From HGM12998 sp900756495 (GTDB lineage Bacteria; Bacillota; Clostridia; Oscillospirales; Oscillospiraceae): DNA of 64,000 nucleotides. This document shows positions 49,926-59,484 of this stretch, piece by piece (the first letter of the stretch is position 1; each line of letters opens with the position of its first letter). The stretch covers positions 1 to 64,000 of the forward strand of contig CAUEFI010000001.1 of assembly GCA_958477305.1 (NCBI GenBank), given 5' to 3'. A program made the translations under genes and the position numbers. The notes below the pieces were generated by a model that worked only from the letters and a program-made list of their open reading frames with translations, searched no databases and was not told the origin of the DNA.

Positions 49926-52325
49926 TTATTCCACGGTCTTAATGCGCTCCACCAGGGATTGGCGGTGCAGGTACCGCACTGCCACAGCCGAATAGAGCAG
50001 CCATACAGCCAGCAGGGCCGCCGCAAAGACGGCCAGCTCCAGAGTGGGGAACCGGTAAACCAGAGTTCCGAAGAGCTTGAGATCGGTAAGCGTGGGAACC
50101 AGCGCAGCGCCGGCCACGCCGCCGGCTGCCGCAGAGAGAAAGAGCGTGGCAAGCACGTAGCACAGGCATTCCACACGCAGCATGGCCGAGAGCTGCCGCC
50201 CCGTCATGCCAACCGACTGCAGGATGCCGAACTCCTGCCGGCGGGAGATCAGGCTGGTCATCAGGGTATTCACTAGGTTGAACAGGGAGAAGAGGAACAA
50301 AAACCCCAGCAGCAGATAGACAAGTCCGATCATTTTGCTCAGGGAGCCCTGAAGGGCCGCAGCATAATCCTCGCGGGAATTGACGGCCAGCAGAGGATCC
50401 TCCAACAGGCCAAAAATCGTCTCCCGCAGAGCAGGGCTGTCCTCTGTGGTGTGGACATTCCAAGCAACTTCCATATTGGGGATATCCGGATACATCCGGC
50501 GGGCCAAATCTTCGGGCAACGTAAACAGGGCAATCCCGGTGCCGTTATGCATCTCGTCATTTCCCCTCACAATCCCCATAACGGTAACCTCCAGATCCCT
50601 GCCGCCATAGGTTTTCAGCATGAGCCGGTCTCCAATTTGAGGCGTGTAATCCCAGTAGGTGTCCAGCATATTGTCGGCGGCATCAGTGACGACAATGCCG
50701 TTTCCCTCCACCAGTGCATCATAGTCAGCCGTTCCCTCCAGCAGCACCTCTTCCGGCAGCAACTCGGCCATCCTCTGCCGATCCAGGCTGTGGATGGCGA
50801 ACGCATCCGCTTTCCGCGGCAGGTCAATCTCCGCGGTGACCAGGCATCGGGCGGTGACAGCCTCCACCTCAGGCAGCGTCAGCAGTTCCTCCCGCATTAC
50901 ATCAGTCAGCGGGTTGTCACGCTCGGTGTCCGGGAGCTGTTCCAGGCCTACCGAGTCGTTCCAAAAAATCGTATAATTGCACCCATCACCCATCTGGCTT
51001 TCCGCCATGTTGTTCACATTGATGGAGTCCAGCACCGTGGCCGCCGCCACCAGGAAGACACCGGTCAGTCCCAGGGAGATCAGTGTCATGACCGTTTTTT
51101 TCCGGCTGCGCTCAAAGTTCATCCGCGCCAGGGAAGCAGGGGTAATGCTCCGGGAGAGCCTCCGGGTATCTCCCCTCCCCGCGTCTGAAGTACTGTAGGC
51201 CGAGGCCCGCACTGCCTCAATAGGGGAAACCCTTGCCGCCATACGAACCGGAGCGTTGGTGGAGAGCAGTACGGCCAGCTCGATGACCACAGCCACTGCC
51301 AGCAAATAGCCCAGATTTCCTCTCCAGCTCCAATATGCCGGATTGGCGGAAAAGGCGATGATCCCGCCCACCGCCAGCCCCAGTGGGATACCCCGCAGAG
51401 AGAGGTAAAGCCCCTCCCGCCGGACCACCTGCCGGAGCTGCCGCGGCGTCGCCCCAATGACCTTGAGCCGCCCGTATTCCCGCAGCTTGCCCCTGACAGA
51501 GATGTAAAAAATGCTGTAGATTACCAGAGCGCAGGCCACCAGGATAAGCAGCGCCACAGGGTAGTAGTATTTGTCGCTGCCGCTCTGGAAGCCCTGCATA
51601 TCAAAGTAATTGGAGCTAAAGAAGATGCTGTTCTGGTCCACCCCATTTTCCATGAGAAACGTGCGGATCTCCTCTTTCAGGGCGTCCATATTTCCGGCCT
51701 GTTCGGCCCCCCGGTAGCGCATGCGGAACTCATAGCGGGGTGCGCCGCCGGCATGGGCCTCCAGGTAGGCCCGGGAGACCTGCATCTGAAAAACCCGGGA
51801 GGCGTTTTCCACTTGAAAAACCCCAGTGACCACATACTCCCGTTCAGTGCCGTCCAAGTTTATCTTCAGCGTCTGTCCCGTCTCCTGGGGCAGACCGAAG
51901 TAGTCCAGGAAGGCCCGTTCCACGATAACCTCCTGTTCCGTCTCCGGCAGCGCTCCCTCCACCGGCGGCTTCTTTCCCAGTTCCATCCAGTTCTCGTCTG
52001 CATATTCCACATACAGAATGCTGTCCTGATAACGGGTGGAGCCGAAGCTCTGGGACAGTCCCCACTGCTCGATTTCAGGCAGGGCAGACAGACGGTCGAT
52101 GAGCGTCTGATCAGCGTCCGCCACCAGAGCCTGATACTGCCCCCTTATATCGTCCTCCAGCTGCCGCTGCTGTGCACCGGCAATCAGGAACATGCCGGAG
52201 AGCAGGGCAGCCGCCAGGGCGATGGTAAGAATGACAAAGAGATTGCGTCTGCGATCGGCCCGGATGCTCCGTCTGGCCAGCCGCGCAGTGACGGCGCTGG
52301 TGTCGTTTGCAAAGGGAAGCGTCAT
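49926..52325 (-). CDS. FtsX-type ABC transporter permease, two FtsX domains
   Basis: A 799-residue permease. A helix near 30-50 is followed by a MacB-like periplasmic domain (about 55-260), three helices (about 265-385), a second helix-periplasmic unit (about 410-660) starting RKKTVMTLISLGLTGVFLVAAATVLDS, and three final helices. This twofold FtsX layout is that of antimicrobial-peptide and lipopeptide exporters. It pairs with the ATPase 17 bp upstream and a two-component system, the usual BceRS-AB-like arrangement, though the protein is longer than BceB (about 650). Confidence 0.9.
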   Translation of the reverse strand: MTLPFANDTSAVTARLARRSIRADRRRNLFVILTIALAAALLSGMFLIAGAQQRQLEDDIRGQYQALVADADQTLIDRLSALPEIEQWGLSQSFGSTRYQDSILYVEYADENWMELGKKPPVEGALPETEQEVIVERAFLDYFGLPQETGQTLKINLDGTEREYVVTGVFQVENASRVFQMQVSRAYLEAHAGGAPRYEFRMRYRGAEQAGNMDALKEEIRTFLMENGVDQNSIFFSSNYFDMQGFQSGSDKYYYPVALLILVACALVIYSIFYISVRGKLREYGRLKVIGATPRQLRQVVRREGLYLSLRGIPLGLAVGGIIAFSANPAYWSWRGNLGYLLAVAVVIELAVLLSTNAPVRMAARVSPIEAVRASAYSTSDAGRGDTRRLSRSITPASLARMNFERSRKKTVMTLISLGLTGVFLVAAATVLDSINVNNMAESQMGDGCNYTIFWNDSVGLEQLPDTERDNPLTDVMREELLTLPEVEAVTARCLVTAEIDLPRKADAFAIHSLDRQRMAELLPEEVLLEGTADYDALVEGNGIVVTDAADNMLDTYWDYTPQIGDRLMLKTYGGRDLEVTVMGIVRGNDEMHNGTGIALFTLPEDLARRMYPDIPNMEVAWNVHTTEDSPALRETIFGLLEDPLLAVNSREDYAAALQGSLSKMIGLVYLLLGFLFLFSLFNLVNTLMTSLISRRQEFGILQSVGMTGRQLSAMLRVECLCYVLATLFLSAAAGGVAGAALVPTLTDLKLFGTLVYRFPTLELAVFAAALLAVWLLYSAVAVRYLHRQSLVERIKTVE

Positions 52326-52341
52326 CCCACCCCCACCTCCC

Positions 52342-53007
52342 TCAGCTCACGATCCTGCCGTCCTCGATCCGCACAATACGGTCGGCCAGCTGGGCGATCT
52401 CGCTGTTGTGGGTAATCATGACGACAGTCTGATGAAATTCCGTGCTGGTGCGCTTGAGCAGGCCTAGCACATCGGCGCTGGTCCGGCTGTCCAGATTGCC
52501 GGTGGGCTCGTCGGCCAGCACGATGGCCGGCTTGGTCATCAGTGCCCGGGCGATGGCCACCCGCTGCTGCTGGCCGCCCGAGAGGTTGTTGGGCATGTTT
52601 TTCAGCCGGTCCCCCAGTCCCAGCATCTCCACCACGCCATCCAGGAAGGGCTTGTCCGCCCGTCCCCCGTCCAGTTCTACCGGCAGGATGATATTCTCAT
52701 ATACGTTGAGGATGGGAACCAGGTTGTAGTTCTGGAACACAAAACCGATGTTGCGGCGGCGGAAGATCGTCAGCTCTTCCTCTCCCATCTGTGACATCTC
52801 CCTGCCCCGAATGGTCACGCCCCCCGAGGTGGGGGTGTCCAGCCCTCCCATCATGTGGAGCAGGGTGGACTTCCCGGATCCAGAGGTTCCCACCACCGCT
52901 ACAAATTCCCCCTCCGATACGGAAAAGGTCACGCCGTCCAGGGCCCGGGTGAGATTGGGCTCGGCGCCGTAATACTTCTTCAGGTCATGGGTCTCCAGAA
53001 TCCCCAT
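52342..53007 (-). CDS. ABC transporter ATPase (antimicrobial peptide / MacB type)
   Basis: A 221-residue ATPase. GTSGSGKSTLLHMMGGLD is the Walker A, LSGGQQQRVAIARAL the signature, IVLADEPTGNLDSRTSADVL the Walker B and D-loop, and ITHNSEIAQLADRIV the switch. GxVTIRGREMSQMGEEELTIFRRRNIGFVFQNYNL is the LolD/MacB-type stretch. It energises the FtsX permease that follows. Confidence 0.95.
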   Translation of the reverse strand: MGILETHDLKKYYGAEPNLTRALDGVTFSVSEGEFVAVVGTSGSGKSTLLHMMGGLDTPTSGGVTIRGREMSQMGEEELTIFRRRNIGFVFQNYNLVPILNVYENIILPVELDGGRADKPFLDGVVEMLGLGDRLKNMPNNLSGGQQQRVAIARALMTKPAIVLADEPTGNLDSRTSADVLGLLKRTSTEFHQTVVMITHNSEIAQLADRIVRIEDGRIVS

Positions 53008-53145
53008 AACAAAACCGCCTTTCTGTTTGGATTGTCCCTATCATACCAGGCAAATGTCCCGGAAATGTCCGGGAACTTATAAGGTTTTCTTAACAATCCA
53101 AGCAAATGCTCTTAACCCGCCCCGGGACGGCTTTCGGGTACCGGC

Positions 53146-54174
53146 TCATCTGTTGGGCAGGAAAATGGAAAACGTACTGCCCGCCGCCGGTGCGGAGCGT
53201 ACGCGGACATAGCCCCCCTGCCGGGTGACGATCTCCCTGACCAGATAGAGGCCGATGCCGACACCGGGCGTGTCACGGGCCGCATTCCCGCGGTAAAAGC
53301 GTTGGAAAACCGCCCCCTGTATCTGCTCTGGAATCCCCTGCCCGTCATCGGCCACATCAACCCTGGTATAGGCCTCCCAACGCTCTGCCGTCACCTTAAC
53401 ATGTCCGCCCTCCCTGGTATACTTCACCGCGTTATCCAGAAGGTTGAGGACGGCCTCTGCAGTCCACCGCACGTCGTGTGGGAGGTTCAGGTCTTCAGGA
53501 CAGTCCACCGTAATCTCTACACTCCGCTGCCGGGCTGCGGGCAGCACCTCCTCCACCGCGGCCGCCAATGTCCTGTAGACAGGCGCGGGCACAGGTGAGA
53601 GCGCCACCGCCCCCGTCTCCAGCCGGGAGGTTTTCACCAGCGCCTCCATCAGAAAGTTCAGCCGCTCCGCCTGGCTCCGGACCGAGCGCAGAAATGCCCG
53701 CCGCTCTTCTGCAGAGAGCGCCTCATCGTCCAGCGCGTCGGTGAGGAGTGCCAGATTCGTCACTGGAGTCCTGGTCTGATGGGCAATATCGGATACTAGC
53801 GTGCGGAGCGCCCCCCTCTCTCGATCCAGGTCCTGCTCCCGGCGGCGCAGCATGGCATAGAGCCGGTCCAGGCGGCCGCGGATGCGGGAGAGCAAGGTCT
53901 CCTCCTCCTGTCCGGCCGGCGGCATCTCCCCGGCGGCCATACGATCAATGGCAGTGCAGAGGCTGTCTACAAATGTGTCCAGCTCCCGCCGGAGGAGAAG
54001 CAGCAATCCGATCCCCCAGGCGGTGCAGAGACATGCCACTGCTATCCCGCCCGCAGCCGCCGCAGTACTTCCGGTGGCCAGCCGGATCCCTGTCAAAACC
54101 GCGGCGGCGGCCGCCGCTGCCCCGGCAGTCAGGATCAACAGCCGGCTGGAAAAACGCCTTGTCCAGCGTCTCAC
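53146..54174 (-). CDS. Sensor histidine kinase, intramembrane-sensing type
   Basis: A 342-residue kinase. Two helices near 15-35 and 40-62 enclose almost no extracellular loop, as in BceS-type kinases that sense through their ABC partner. HisKA has SDIAHQTRTPVTNL, and the ATPase domain LLDNAVKYT, DDGQGIP, GVGIGLYLV. GTG at 54174 overlaps the regulator stop as GTGA. It is separated from the ABC genes by 139 bp. Confidence 0.92.
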   Translation of the reverse strand: MRRWTRRFSSRLLILTAGAAAAAAAVLTGIRLATGSTAAAAGGIAVACLCTAWGIGLLLLLRRELDTFVDSLCTAIDRMAAGEMPPAGQEEETLLSRIRGRLDRLYAMLRRREQDLDRERGALRTLVSDIAHQTRTPVTNLALLTDALDDEALSAEERRAFLRSVRSQAERLNFLMEALVKTSRLETGAVALSPVPAPVYRTLAAAVEEVLPAARQRSVEITVDCPEDLNLPHDVRWTAEAVLNLLDNAVKYTREGGHVKVTAERWEAYTRVDVADDGQGIPEQIQGAVFQRFYRGNAARDTPGVGIGLYLVREIVTRQGGYVRVRSAPAAGSTFSIFLPNR

Positions 54175-54857
54175 GTCTCCTCCCCTCCTGTCCAAAGATA
54201 GCCCATGCCGTAGACGGTCTGAATATATTGCCGCCCGGAGGCCTCCAGCTTCTTCCGGATGGCGCTGACAGTGGTGGTCAGAGTGTGGTCGTCAATATAG
54301 TTCTCCTCCACGTCCCACAGCCGCTCCAGCAGGGCCCTGCGCGTGAGCAGCTTTCCCGGACTACCGGTAAAGACCTGGAGAACCCGGAACTCTTTTGGGG
54401 AAAAGGGAACCGGAGCGCCGTCCAGCGAGGCGGTCAGGCCGGAAAAGTGAATGGAGAGCCTCCCGTCCTCATACCGGTCCCGTCCTTTCTCCCCCCTCTC
54501 CCTCCTGAGCACGGCGGCCACCTTTTTTTGCAGCACCGCCACGGAAAAGGGCTTTGTCACATAGTCGGCGCCTCCCGCTTCGTAGCCCTGGAGCTGGTCG
54601 CTCTCCCGATCGTTGGCCGTCAGAAAGATCACATAGGGCTCCGCTTCCCCCTCTCCAAGTTCCCGGCACAGCTCCAGGCCGCTGCCGTCGGGCAGGTTAA
54701 TGTCCAGCAAAACCAGTTGGTACTGCGCTGTGCGCAGCAGTGCCCGGGCAGCAGCGCAGTCCTGCGCCTCCGCCACCTTCCAGCCGTCGGCACGCAGGTG
54801 GTGGGCCAGCGTCCGACTGAGAATCTCGTCGTCCTCCACAATCAAAATCTCTTTCAT
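54171..54857 (-). CDS. OmpR family response regulator (BceR-like)
   Basis: A 228-residue regulator. MKEILIVEDDEILSRTL, LLDINLPDGSGLEL with the phosphoacceptor, and YVTKPFSVAVLQKKV define the receiver; the winged helix ends GRQYIQTVYGMGYLW. ATG at 54857 is chosen over the open frame 16 codons upstream. It should control the ABC exporter genes downstream in the same direction. Confidence 0.94.
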   Translation of the reverse strand: MKEILIVEDDEILSRTLAHHLRADGWKVAEAQDCAAARALLRTAQYQLVLLDINLPDGSGLELCRELGEGEAEPYVIFLTANDRESDQLQGYEAGGADYVTKPFSVAVLQKKVAAVLRRERGEKGRDRYEDGRLSIHFSGLTASLDGAPVPFSPKEFRVLQVFTGSPGKLLTRRALLERLWDVEENYIDDHTLTTTVSAIRKKLEASGRQYIQTVYGMGYLWTGGEET

Positions 54858-55016
54858 GGCTGTTCTCCCCCTTCCCGGTCGTCTGTTTTTCCAGATATAC
54901 CACAAATCCAGTTCCTGTGCAAGCAGGTCATGGTTGCCTTATGCCGCAAGTTCGAGTATAATAGACTTGTTACGACTTTTTTCCAGTGCCCCGACGCGAG
55001 ACAGGAGGACGCCGGA

Positions 55017-55886
55017 ATGAACCGATTGCCGTTGATTGGCCCCCTGCTTCCAGCCGCCGCGCTGCTCCTTGTTCTGTCGGCCTGCGGCGGGACGGCGGAG
55101 AGCGCCGCCCCCTGCCTGATGGACACCGCGCAGGCCAAGGTGGAGCAGATGGACAGCCTGGACGCCCGCATGGTCACCGAGCTGGATATTGAGACCGGCG
55201 GCGGCACCATTGAGACCACCACCACTGTGGATATGACCTGCTTCCGGGAACCCGCACGCACGAAGGCCCAGATGCGCATGGATGTGGAGATGTCCATCAA
55301 TATGGGCAAGGTGGACAGTGCTTACATGTCTGTTTATGCGGAGGCTGGCGAGGACGGTGCAGGGCAGCTCTACCTCAGTGACGGCGCCAATTGGTATGTG
55401 CAGAGCGCCGGAGCCGAGGAGCTCTCCCTGTACGACGCCCAAAACAGTCTGAGCCTCTGCATCAGCTGCGGCAGCGGCCTTACTCCGGCGGGCCAGGAAG
55501 AGATTGACGGTGTTCAAACCGTCAAATATACCGGTGCCATCACCGCTGGAGACACTATGCGGGAGATCCTGCTCTCCGCCGGCATGGCCGACGCCCTGGA
55601 CGCCCTGGATGCCGCGGGAACCAGCGGCCGGCAGGCGGAGGAGCTGTTGGTCCGCCTGGGGGAGATCCCGGTCTCCCTCTGGATCGACCAGACCACCTCC
55701 TACCCCGTCCGATACGAGATGGAGCTGACCGCCCTGATGAACGCCATCGCAGGGCATCTGGCTGAAGCCGCCGAAGCGGAAGGCCCGGAGGTATGCTACA
55801 CCAAGACCTCCGTGGTCATGACCTGTTCCAACTTTAACCAGGCCGCCGAATTTACCATTCCAGAAGCCGTGTATATGGCGGGGTAG
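55017..55886 (+). CDS. Lipoprotein (LppX/LprG- or DUF6612-like)
   Basis: A 289-residue lipoprotein. The signal ends at the lipobox LSAC (about 20-23). VEQMDSLDARMVTELDIETGGGTIETTTTVDMT and a later LWIDQTTSYPVRYEMELT are the repeating beta strands of an LolA/LprG-like concave fold. AGGAGG lies 8 bases before the ATG. It is divergent from the two-component/ABC cluster and could be an accessory surface protein; function unknown. Confidence 0.82.
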   Translation: MNRLPLIGPLLPAAALLLVLSACGGTAESAAPCLMDTAQAKVEQMDSLDARMVTELDIETGGGTIETTTTVDMTCFREPARTKAQMRMDVEMSINMGKVDSAYMSVYAEAGEDGAGQLYLSDGANWYVQSAGAEELSLYDAQNSLSLCISCGSGLTPAGQEEIDGVQTVKYTGAITAGDTMREILLSAGMADALDALDAAGTSGRQAEELLVRLGEIPVSLWIDQTTSYPVRYEMELTALMNAIAGHLAEAAEAEGPEVCYTKTSVVMTCSNFNQAAEFTIPEAVYMAG

Positions 55887-55910
55887 GGCCGCGGCCTTGC
55901 CCTTGAAAAA

Positions 55911-55942
55911 GCGGGGCCGCCGGAATCATCCGGCGGCCCCGC
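55911..55942. terminator. Terminator between lipoprotein and AmrS genes
   Basis: 13-bp stem GCGGGGCCGCCGG/CCGGCGGCCCCGC with a six-base loop, preceded by A5, so it also suits the minus-strand transcript. Confidence 0.7.
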
Positions 55943-56008
55943 TCAGGTTTTCGGCCATCAAAGCGAAGGCCTCTGTTCCGCTGAGCAGCGCAGGCATAAC
56001 GGCGCTGC

Positions 56009-56854
56009 TCAGCAGTTTCCCGTATAGACATACCTCAGTCTCTGCCGGGCAACCTCCGCCAGGCGGTATACCGCCGCCGTCGGGGTGGGAATTCGATCCG
56101 CCATACGGTGGCGGGGATAGAAGCGGGAGACGTGGAGCGGGATATCCGGATTCAAGCCGGCCAGCCAGGAGGACAGGGCCTCCATCTCCGTCTCCCCGTC
56201 GTTCTCCCCCGGTACGACCAGGGTCGTGACCTCCAGGTGGCAGGGGGAGTCCACCGCCAATGCGATATTCCCCTTTACGGTCTCCAGATCGCCCCCCAGG
56301 CGGCCATACCACGCCTGGTGAAAGCCCTTCAGGTCAATATTGGCCGCGTCTATCCAGGGCAGCAGGGCGGCAAAGCGCTCCGCTGAAATGCAGCCGTTGC
56401 TGACCAGCACGTTCTCCATTCCCCGCGCCCGCACCTCTTTCGCGCAGTCCAGCACATATTCATAGCCCACCAGGGGCTCATTATAGGTATAGGCCACGCC
56501 GAGGTTCCCCCGGGGAATCAGCGCCTGAGCCTGCTGGGCCAGCCCCGCCGGCGAGAGATACCGGGTGGGGACCTCCTCCCCCGCGGCGGCGATCTCCGCG
56601 TTCTGGCAAAAGGGGCAGGAGAGGTTACAGCCGTAGCTTCCCACCGAGAGCACGGCCTGCCCCGGGCGGAAGCGGCGCAGCGGCTTTTTCTCTACCGGAT
56701 CCAGCGCCAGGGCGGTCACCCGGCCATAGTTGGCGCAGACCACGGCGCCGTCCCGGTTTTCCCGGGCCCTGCATCGCCCCCGCTGCCCCTCCTCCAGCGC
56801 GCAGCGGTGCGGACAGAGGGTACAGACCGCCTTACCCGTGGCGCACCACCTCAA
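56009..56854 (-). CDS. amrS: AmmeMemoRadiSam system radical SAM enzyme (AmrS)
   Basis: A radical SAM protein of about 281 residues. CTLCPHRCALEEGQRGRCRAR is the N-terminal cysteine motif of the family, GSYGCNLSCPFCQNAEIA carries the CxxxCxxC cluster, and AYTYNEPLVGYEYVLD, NVLVSNGCI and DIPLHVSRFYPRHRM are typical. The start is doubtful: no ATG is available; the TTG at 56854, overlapping the upstream gene by 23 bp with GAGG following, is used here. Its reaction is unknown; it is always linked with AMMECR1 and MEMO-like proteins, as here. Confidence 0.9.
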   Translation of the reverse strand: MRWCATGKAVCTLCPHRCALEEGQRGRCRARENRDGAVVCANYGRVTALALDPVEKKPLRRFRPGQAVLSVGSYGCNLSCPFCQNAEIAAAGEEVPTRYLSPAGLAQQAQALIPRGNLGVAYTYNEPLVGYEYVLDCAKEVRARGMENVLVSNGCISAERFAALLPWIDAANIDLKGFHQAWYGRLGGDLETVKGNIALAVDSPCHLEVTTLVVPGENDGETEMEALSSWLAGLNPDIPLHVSRFYPRHRMADRIPTPTAAVYRLAEVARQRLRYVYTGNC

Positions 56855-58217
56855 AGCGCTCCATGGTATAGGAGGAATCGACGTCGATCCCGGCCTTCTG
56901 GCAGGCGATCTCCAGCTGCTGCTCCACGGTCTCCACGCCGTCCAGGTTGGGCAGGAGGAGTCCCCGGCGTCTGCCGCCGGTGACCACGACGCCGTAGCGC
57001 TTGGGATCCAGATCCTCCCTGCTGTAAACGGTCTCGGAGACGCCCAGCACATCCACGCTGTAGGTCAGCGTCACCAGCTCCTCCTTGCGCACCGGCGGGA
57101 AGCGGTTGTCCTCATGCCCGGCCGCGACGGCGTTGCGCAGGATCTCCTCCGCCACGGAGCGGGTTACGGGGTAGACGGTGCCGATGCAGCCCCGCAGCCG
57201 CCCCCCCTGGTGAATGGAGACGAAGACGCCGGCCCTGGCCCCGGTCATCTCATCGGGGAGATCGGCGGGCAGCTCGGCCCGGCGGCCGGTATTCACGTAG
57301 GTCTCCAGGCTCAGGCGGGCCAGGCGGACATAGGCGTCCTCGGCGGCCCGCTGCCCGGCGCTGGCCTCATACATATAGTTCTGATAGGCCTCGTCCATGC
57401 GCCGGGCCGGGTCCTCCGCCCCGGCGGTGAACACCCCAACCGCATAGCCCACCCCAAAGGGCCCCTCATAGGAGAGCAGCTCCGGCTCCACCGAACGGCT
57501 GTCCAGCGCGCCTGCCATCATCTGGAAGGCACTCAGGCCGCACTGGGCAGCCTCCATGGCAAACGTCTCGTCCATGGTGAGGAAGGAGAGAAAGTCGCCC
57601 GCCGCCATGGCCCGGGTAATCTGCTCGTCGAAGACGGGGCCCTGGGGTGCGAAGCCATAGGGTCCGTCCTCCTTCAGCTTGTGGGAGAGGTCGCCGCTGG
57701 CCACGATGGCCACCCTGCGCCCCAAGTCCCCGGCAGCTGCGGCAACGCATTTGCCCATGCGGTAGTGATCCAGCGGAGTCATGCCGGACAGGCCGATGCG
57801 GACGATTTTACAGTCCGGAAGCTCTTTCTGGAAAAAATACAGCGGAACCGCCACTCCGTGGTCCAGAGCCGGGTCCTGCTCGCCGAAGGTGCCCGCAGGG
57901 AGCATCCCGTTCCGGGTGTGGACGCAGATGCGCTCCACCAGCTCGGCGTCGTATTCCGCCTCCAGCCGGAGAGAGGGGGTGCCGAACTGTGCAAAGTTGC
58001 CCTCCGCCCGGCTTCCCGGCGAGATGTGAAAATAGTCCTGATAGGCCACGGTGTGGGGGGAGAAAAAAACCAGGGTATCAGGCGCCCAGGATGCAAGCCG
58101 CCCGGCCGCCGTCTGAAAGGCCGCAGCAGTCTTGGCGAGCTCCGCCTCCTGGCCCCGGCCCACCTCGGGCAGAATGGCCGGGGGATGGGGGACAATCACA
58201 GCGCCAACAATGGACAT
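56832..58217 (-). CDS. AmmeMemoRadiSam system fusion protein: LigB/MEMO-like domain plus AMMECR1 domain
   Basis: A 461-residue fusion. The N-terminal class III extradiol-dioxygenase/LigB-like domain (about 1-260) begins VGAVIVPHPPAILP and includes SPHTVAYQDYFHIS and ASGDLSHKLKEDGPYG. The C-terminal AMMECR1 domain (about 285-461) has LARLSLETYVNTGR, GVFVSIHQGGRLRGCIGT and RFPPVRKEEL. ATG at 58217 with GGAGG upstream is preferred. The MEMO and LigB folds are related, so this matches the A and B parts of the AmmeMemoRadiSam trio. Function unknown. Confidence 0.9.
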   Translation of the reverse strand: MSIVGAVIVPHPPAILPEVGRGQEAELAKTAAAFQTAAGRLASWAPDTLVFFSPHTVAYQDYFHISPGSRAEGNFAQFGTPSLRLEAEYDAELVERICVHTRNGMLPAGTFGEQDPALDHGVAVPLYFFQKELPDCKIVRIGLSGMTPLDHYRMGKCVAAAAGDLGRRVAIVASGDLSHKLKEDGPYGFAPQGPVFDEQITRAMAAGDFLSFLTMDETFAMEAAQCGLSAFQMMAGALDSRSVEPELLSYEGPFGVGYAVGVFTAGAEDPARRMDEAYQNYMYEASAGQRAAEDAYVRLARLSLETYVNTGRRAELPADLPDEMTGARAGVFVSIHQGGRLRGCIGTVYPVTRSVAEEILRNAVAAGHEDNRFPPVRKEELVTLTYSVDVLGVSETVYSREDLDPKRYGVVVTGGRRRGLLLPNLDGVETVEQQLEIACQKAGIDVDSSYTMERFEVVRHG

Positions 58218-58247
58218 AAACGTTCCTCCTTCATGTTTGTACGCTCT

Positions 58248-58276
58248 ATTATGAGGCAAAAGGGCCTGCCTGTCAA
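58248..58276 (-). promoter_or_regulatory. Promoter of the AmmeMemoRadiSam operon
   Basis: Minus-strand TTGACA, 17-bp spacer, CATAAT, 31 bp before the start codon. Confidence 0.75.
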
Positions 58277-58294
58277 ATCCCTTGAATCAAACGC

Positions 58295-58332
58295 ACAGGC
58301 CCCGCCCCCGGCTGCGCGGGGACGGGGCCTGT
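58295..58332 (-). terminator. Terminator of the FecCD-type ABC operon
   Basis: 10-bp stem ACAGGCCCCG/CGGGGCCTGT with a GC-rich loop, just after the substrate-binding protein stop. Confidence 0.55.
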
Positions 58333-58341
58333 TTCCGTCTC

Positions 58342-59472
58342 TTACTGGTGCAGGGAGTTTGCGGTGAGGGCGTCGTACTGCTCCTGCGTCAGATCGCAGT
58401 GATAGAAGATATCGTAGTACTCGGCCACCTTTTCATAGAGGTCATAGTCCGCCTGGTCGGGGTAGAGCTGCTTGCCCAGCCACAGCATCCCCAAGATGCG
58501 CTGGACCGAGGGCGGGAATCCCATCCAGTTGTAGGGGCCGTTGGGCACCTCGCAGTAGTTGCCCTCTGCAATGGCGTGGAGCTCCTGCCAGGCCGGGTCG
58601 TCTCCCACCAGGGAGTAGACGCTCTCAGGCGCAAAGATGATGTAGTCGGGATCCCAGAGGTAGAACTGCTCCATATCGGACTCGTTGCCCGTCCCTTTGG
58701 ATGAGGGGGAGTCCACCACCGCCAGATTGTTGGTCATCAGATCCAGAATCTCGGAGTGGTAGGAGCCGGTGGCAATGATATTGGTACCCGTATCGCCCAG
58801 ACAGTAGAGGACTCTGGCCTTGTTCTCCTCGCCCACCTCGTCCATCAGAGCCAGGATCTCATTGTAAGTGTTCTCGCAGTAAGAGGCGATGGCCTCGCCC
58901 TCCTCCTCCAGGCCAAGCAGCTCGCCCAGCTTGCGGTAGGCGTCGCCCATAGTCTGGATGGTGGCGGTGATGTGGACGTAGGGAATTCCGGTCTGGGCCT
59001 GCAGCTCGTCCAGATCCTCCACGATGGAATCCTTGGGCTCGCCCACATCGATAATCACCTGCGGATCGGCGGCAGCCAGGGTCTCCAGGTTCATGGCCTC
59101 CTGGCCGCCGTAGAGCTGGCCCACCAGGGGCAGGTTATAGTACTCAGTGTCCAAATACTGCTCAGCATCCTTGCTCCACTCATTGGCCACCCCTACAAAC
59201 ATATCGGGCGCCAGGGCAAAGAGGACCATCTGCGCCAGCGGGCCGGAGGGCGCAATGCGGGTGATTTCCGCAGGAACCTCCACCGTGCGGCCCACAGAGT
59301 CGGTAAAGGAACGGGTGCCCGCCCCGGCGGGATCGGCGGATACGGGCGTGGTCCCGGCAGGCTGAGTGGTCTGAGGCGCAGTGCCGGCGGGAGGTGTGGT
59401 GTCTCCGCCGCCGCAGGCCGCCAGAGATAGGACCATTGCCAGGGCTAAAACAAGGGTGATCATTCTTTTCAT
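58342..59472 (-). CDS. ABC substrate-binding lipoprotein (Fe/B12/molybdate type)
   Basis: A 376-residue periplasmic-binding-type lipoprotein (PF01497). Lipobox LAACGGG, then a Thr/Pro-rich linker, then TRSFTDSVGRTVEVPAEITRIAPSGPLAQMVLFAL, the opening of the TroA-like fold, and NLETLAAADPQVIIDVG. Such proteins bind siderophores, cobalamin, haem, or in the MolA branch molybdate or tungstate. The Moco-type riboswitch upstream favours the last. Last gene of the operon, 12 bp after the ATPase. Confidence 0.92.
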   Translation of the reverse strand: MKRMITLVLALAMVLSLAACGGGDTTPPAGTAPQTTQPAGTTPVSADPAGAGTRSFTDSVGRTVEVPAEITRIAPSGPLAQMVLFALAPDMFVGVANEWSKDAEQYLDTEYYNLPLVGQLYGGQEAMNLETLAAADPQVIIDVGEPKDSIVEDLDELQAQTGIPYVHITATIQTMGDAYRKLGELLGLEEEGEAIASYCENTYNEILALMDEVGEENKARVLYCLGDTGTNIIATGSYHSEILDLMTNNLAVVDSPSSKGTGNESDMEQFYLWDPDYIIFAPESVYSLVGDDPAWQELHAIAEGNYCEVPNGPYNWMGFPPSVQRILGMLWLGKQLYPDQADYDLYEKVAEYYDIFYHCDLTQEQYDALTANSLHQ

Positions 59473-59484
59473 TTGCAGTTCCTC

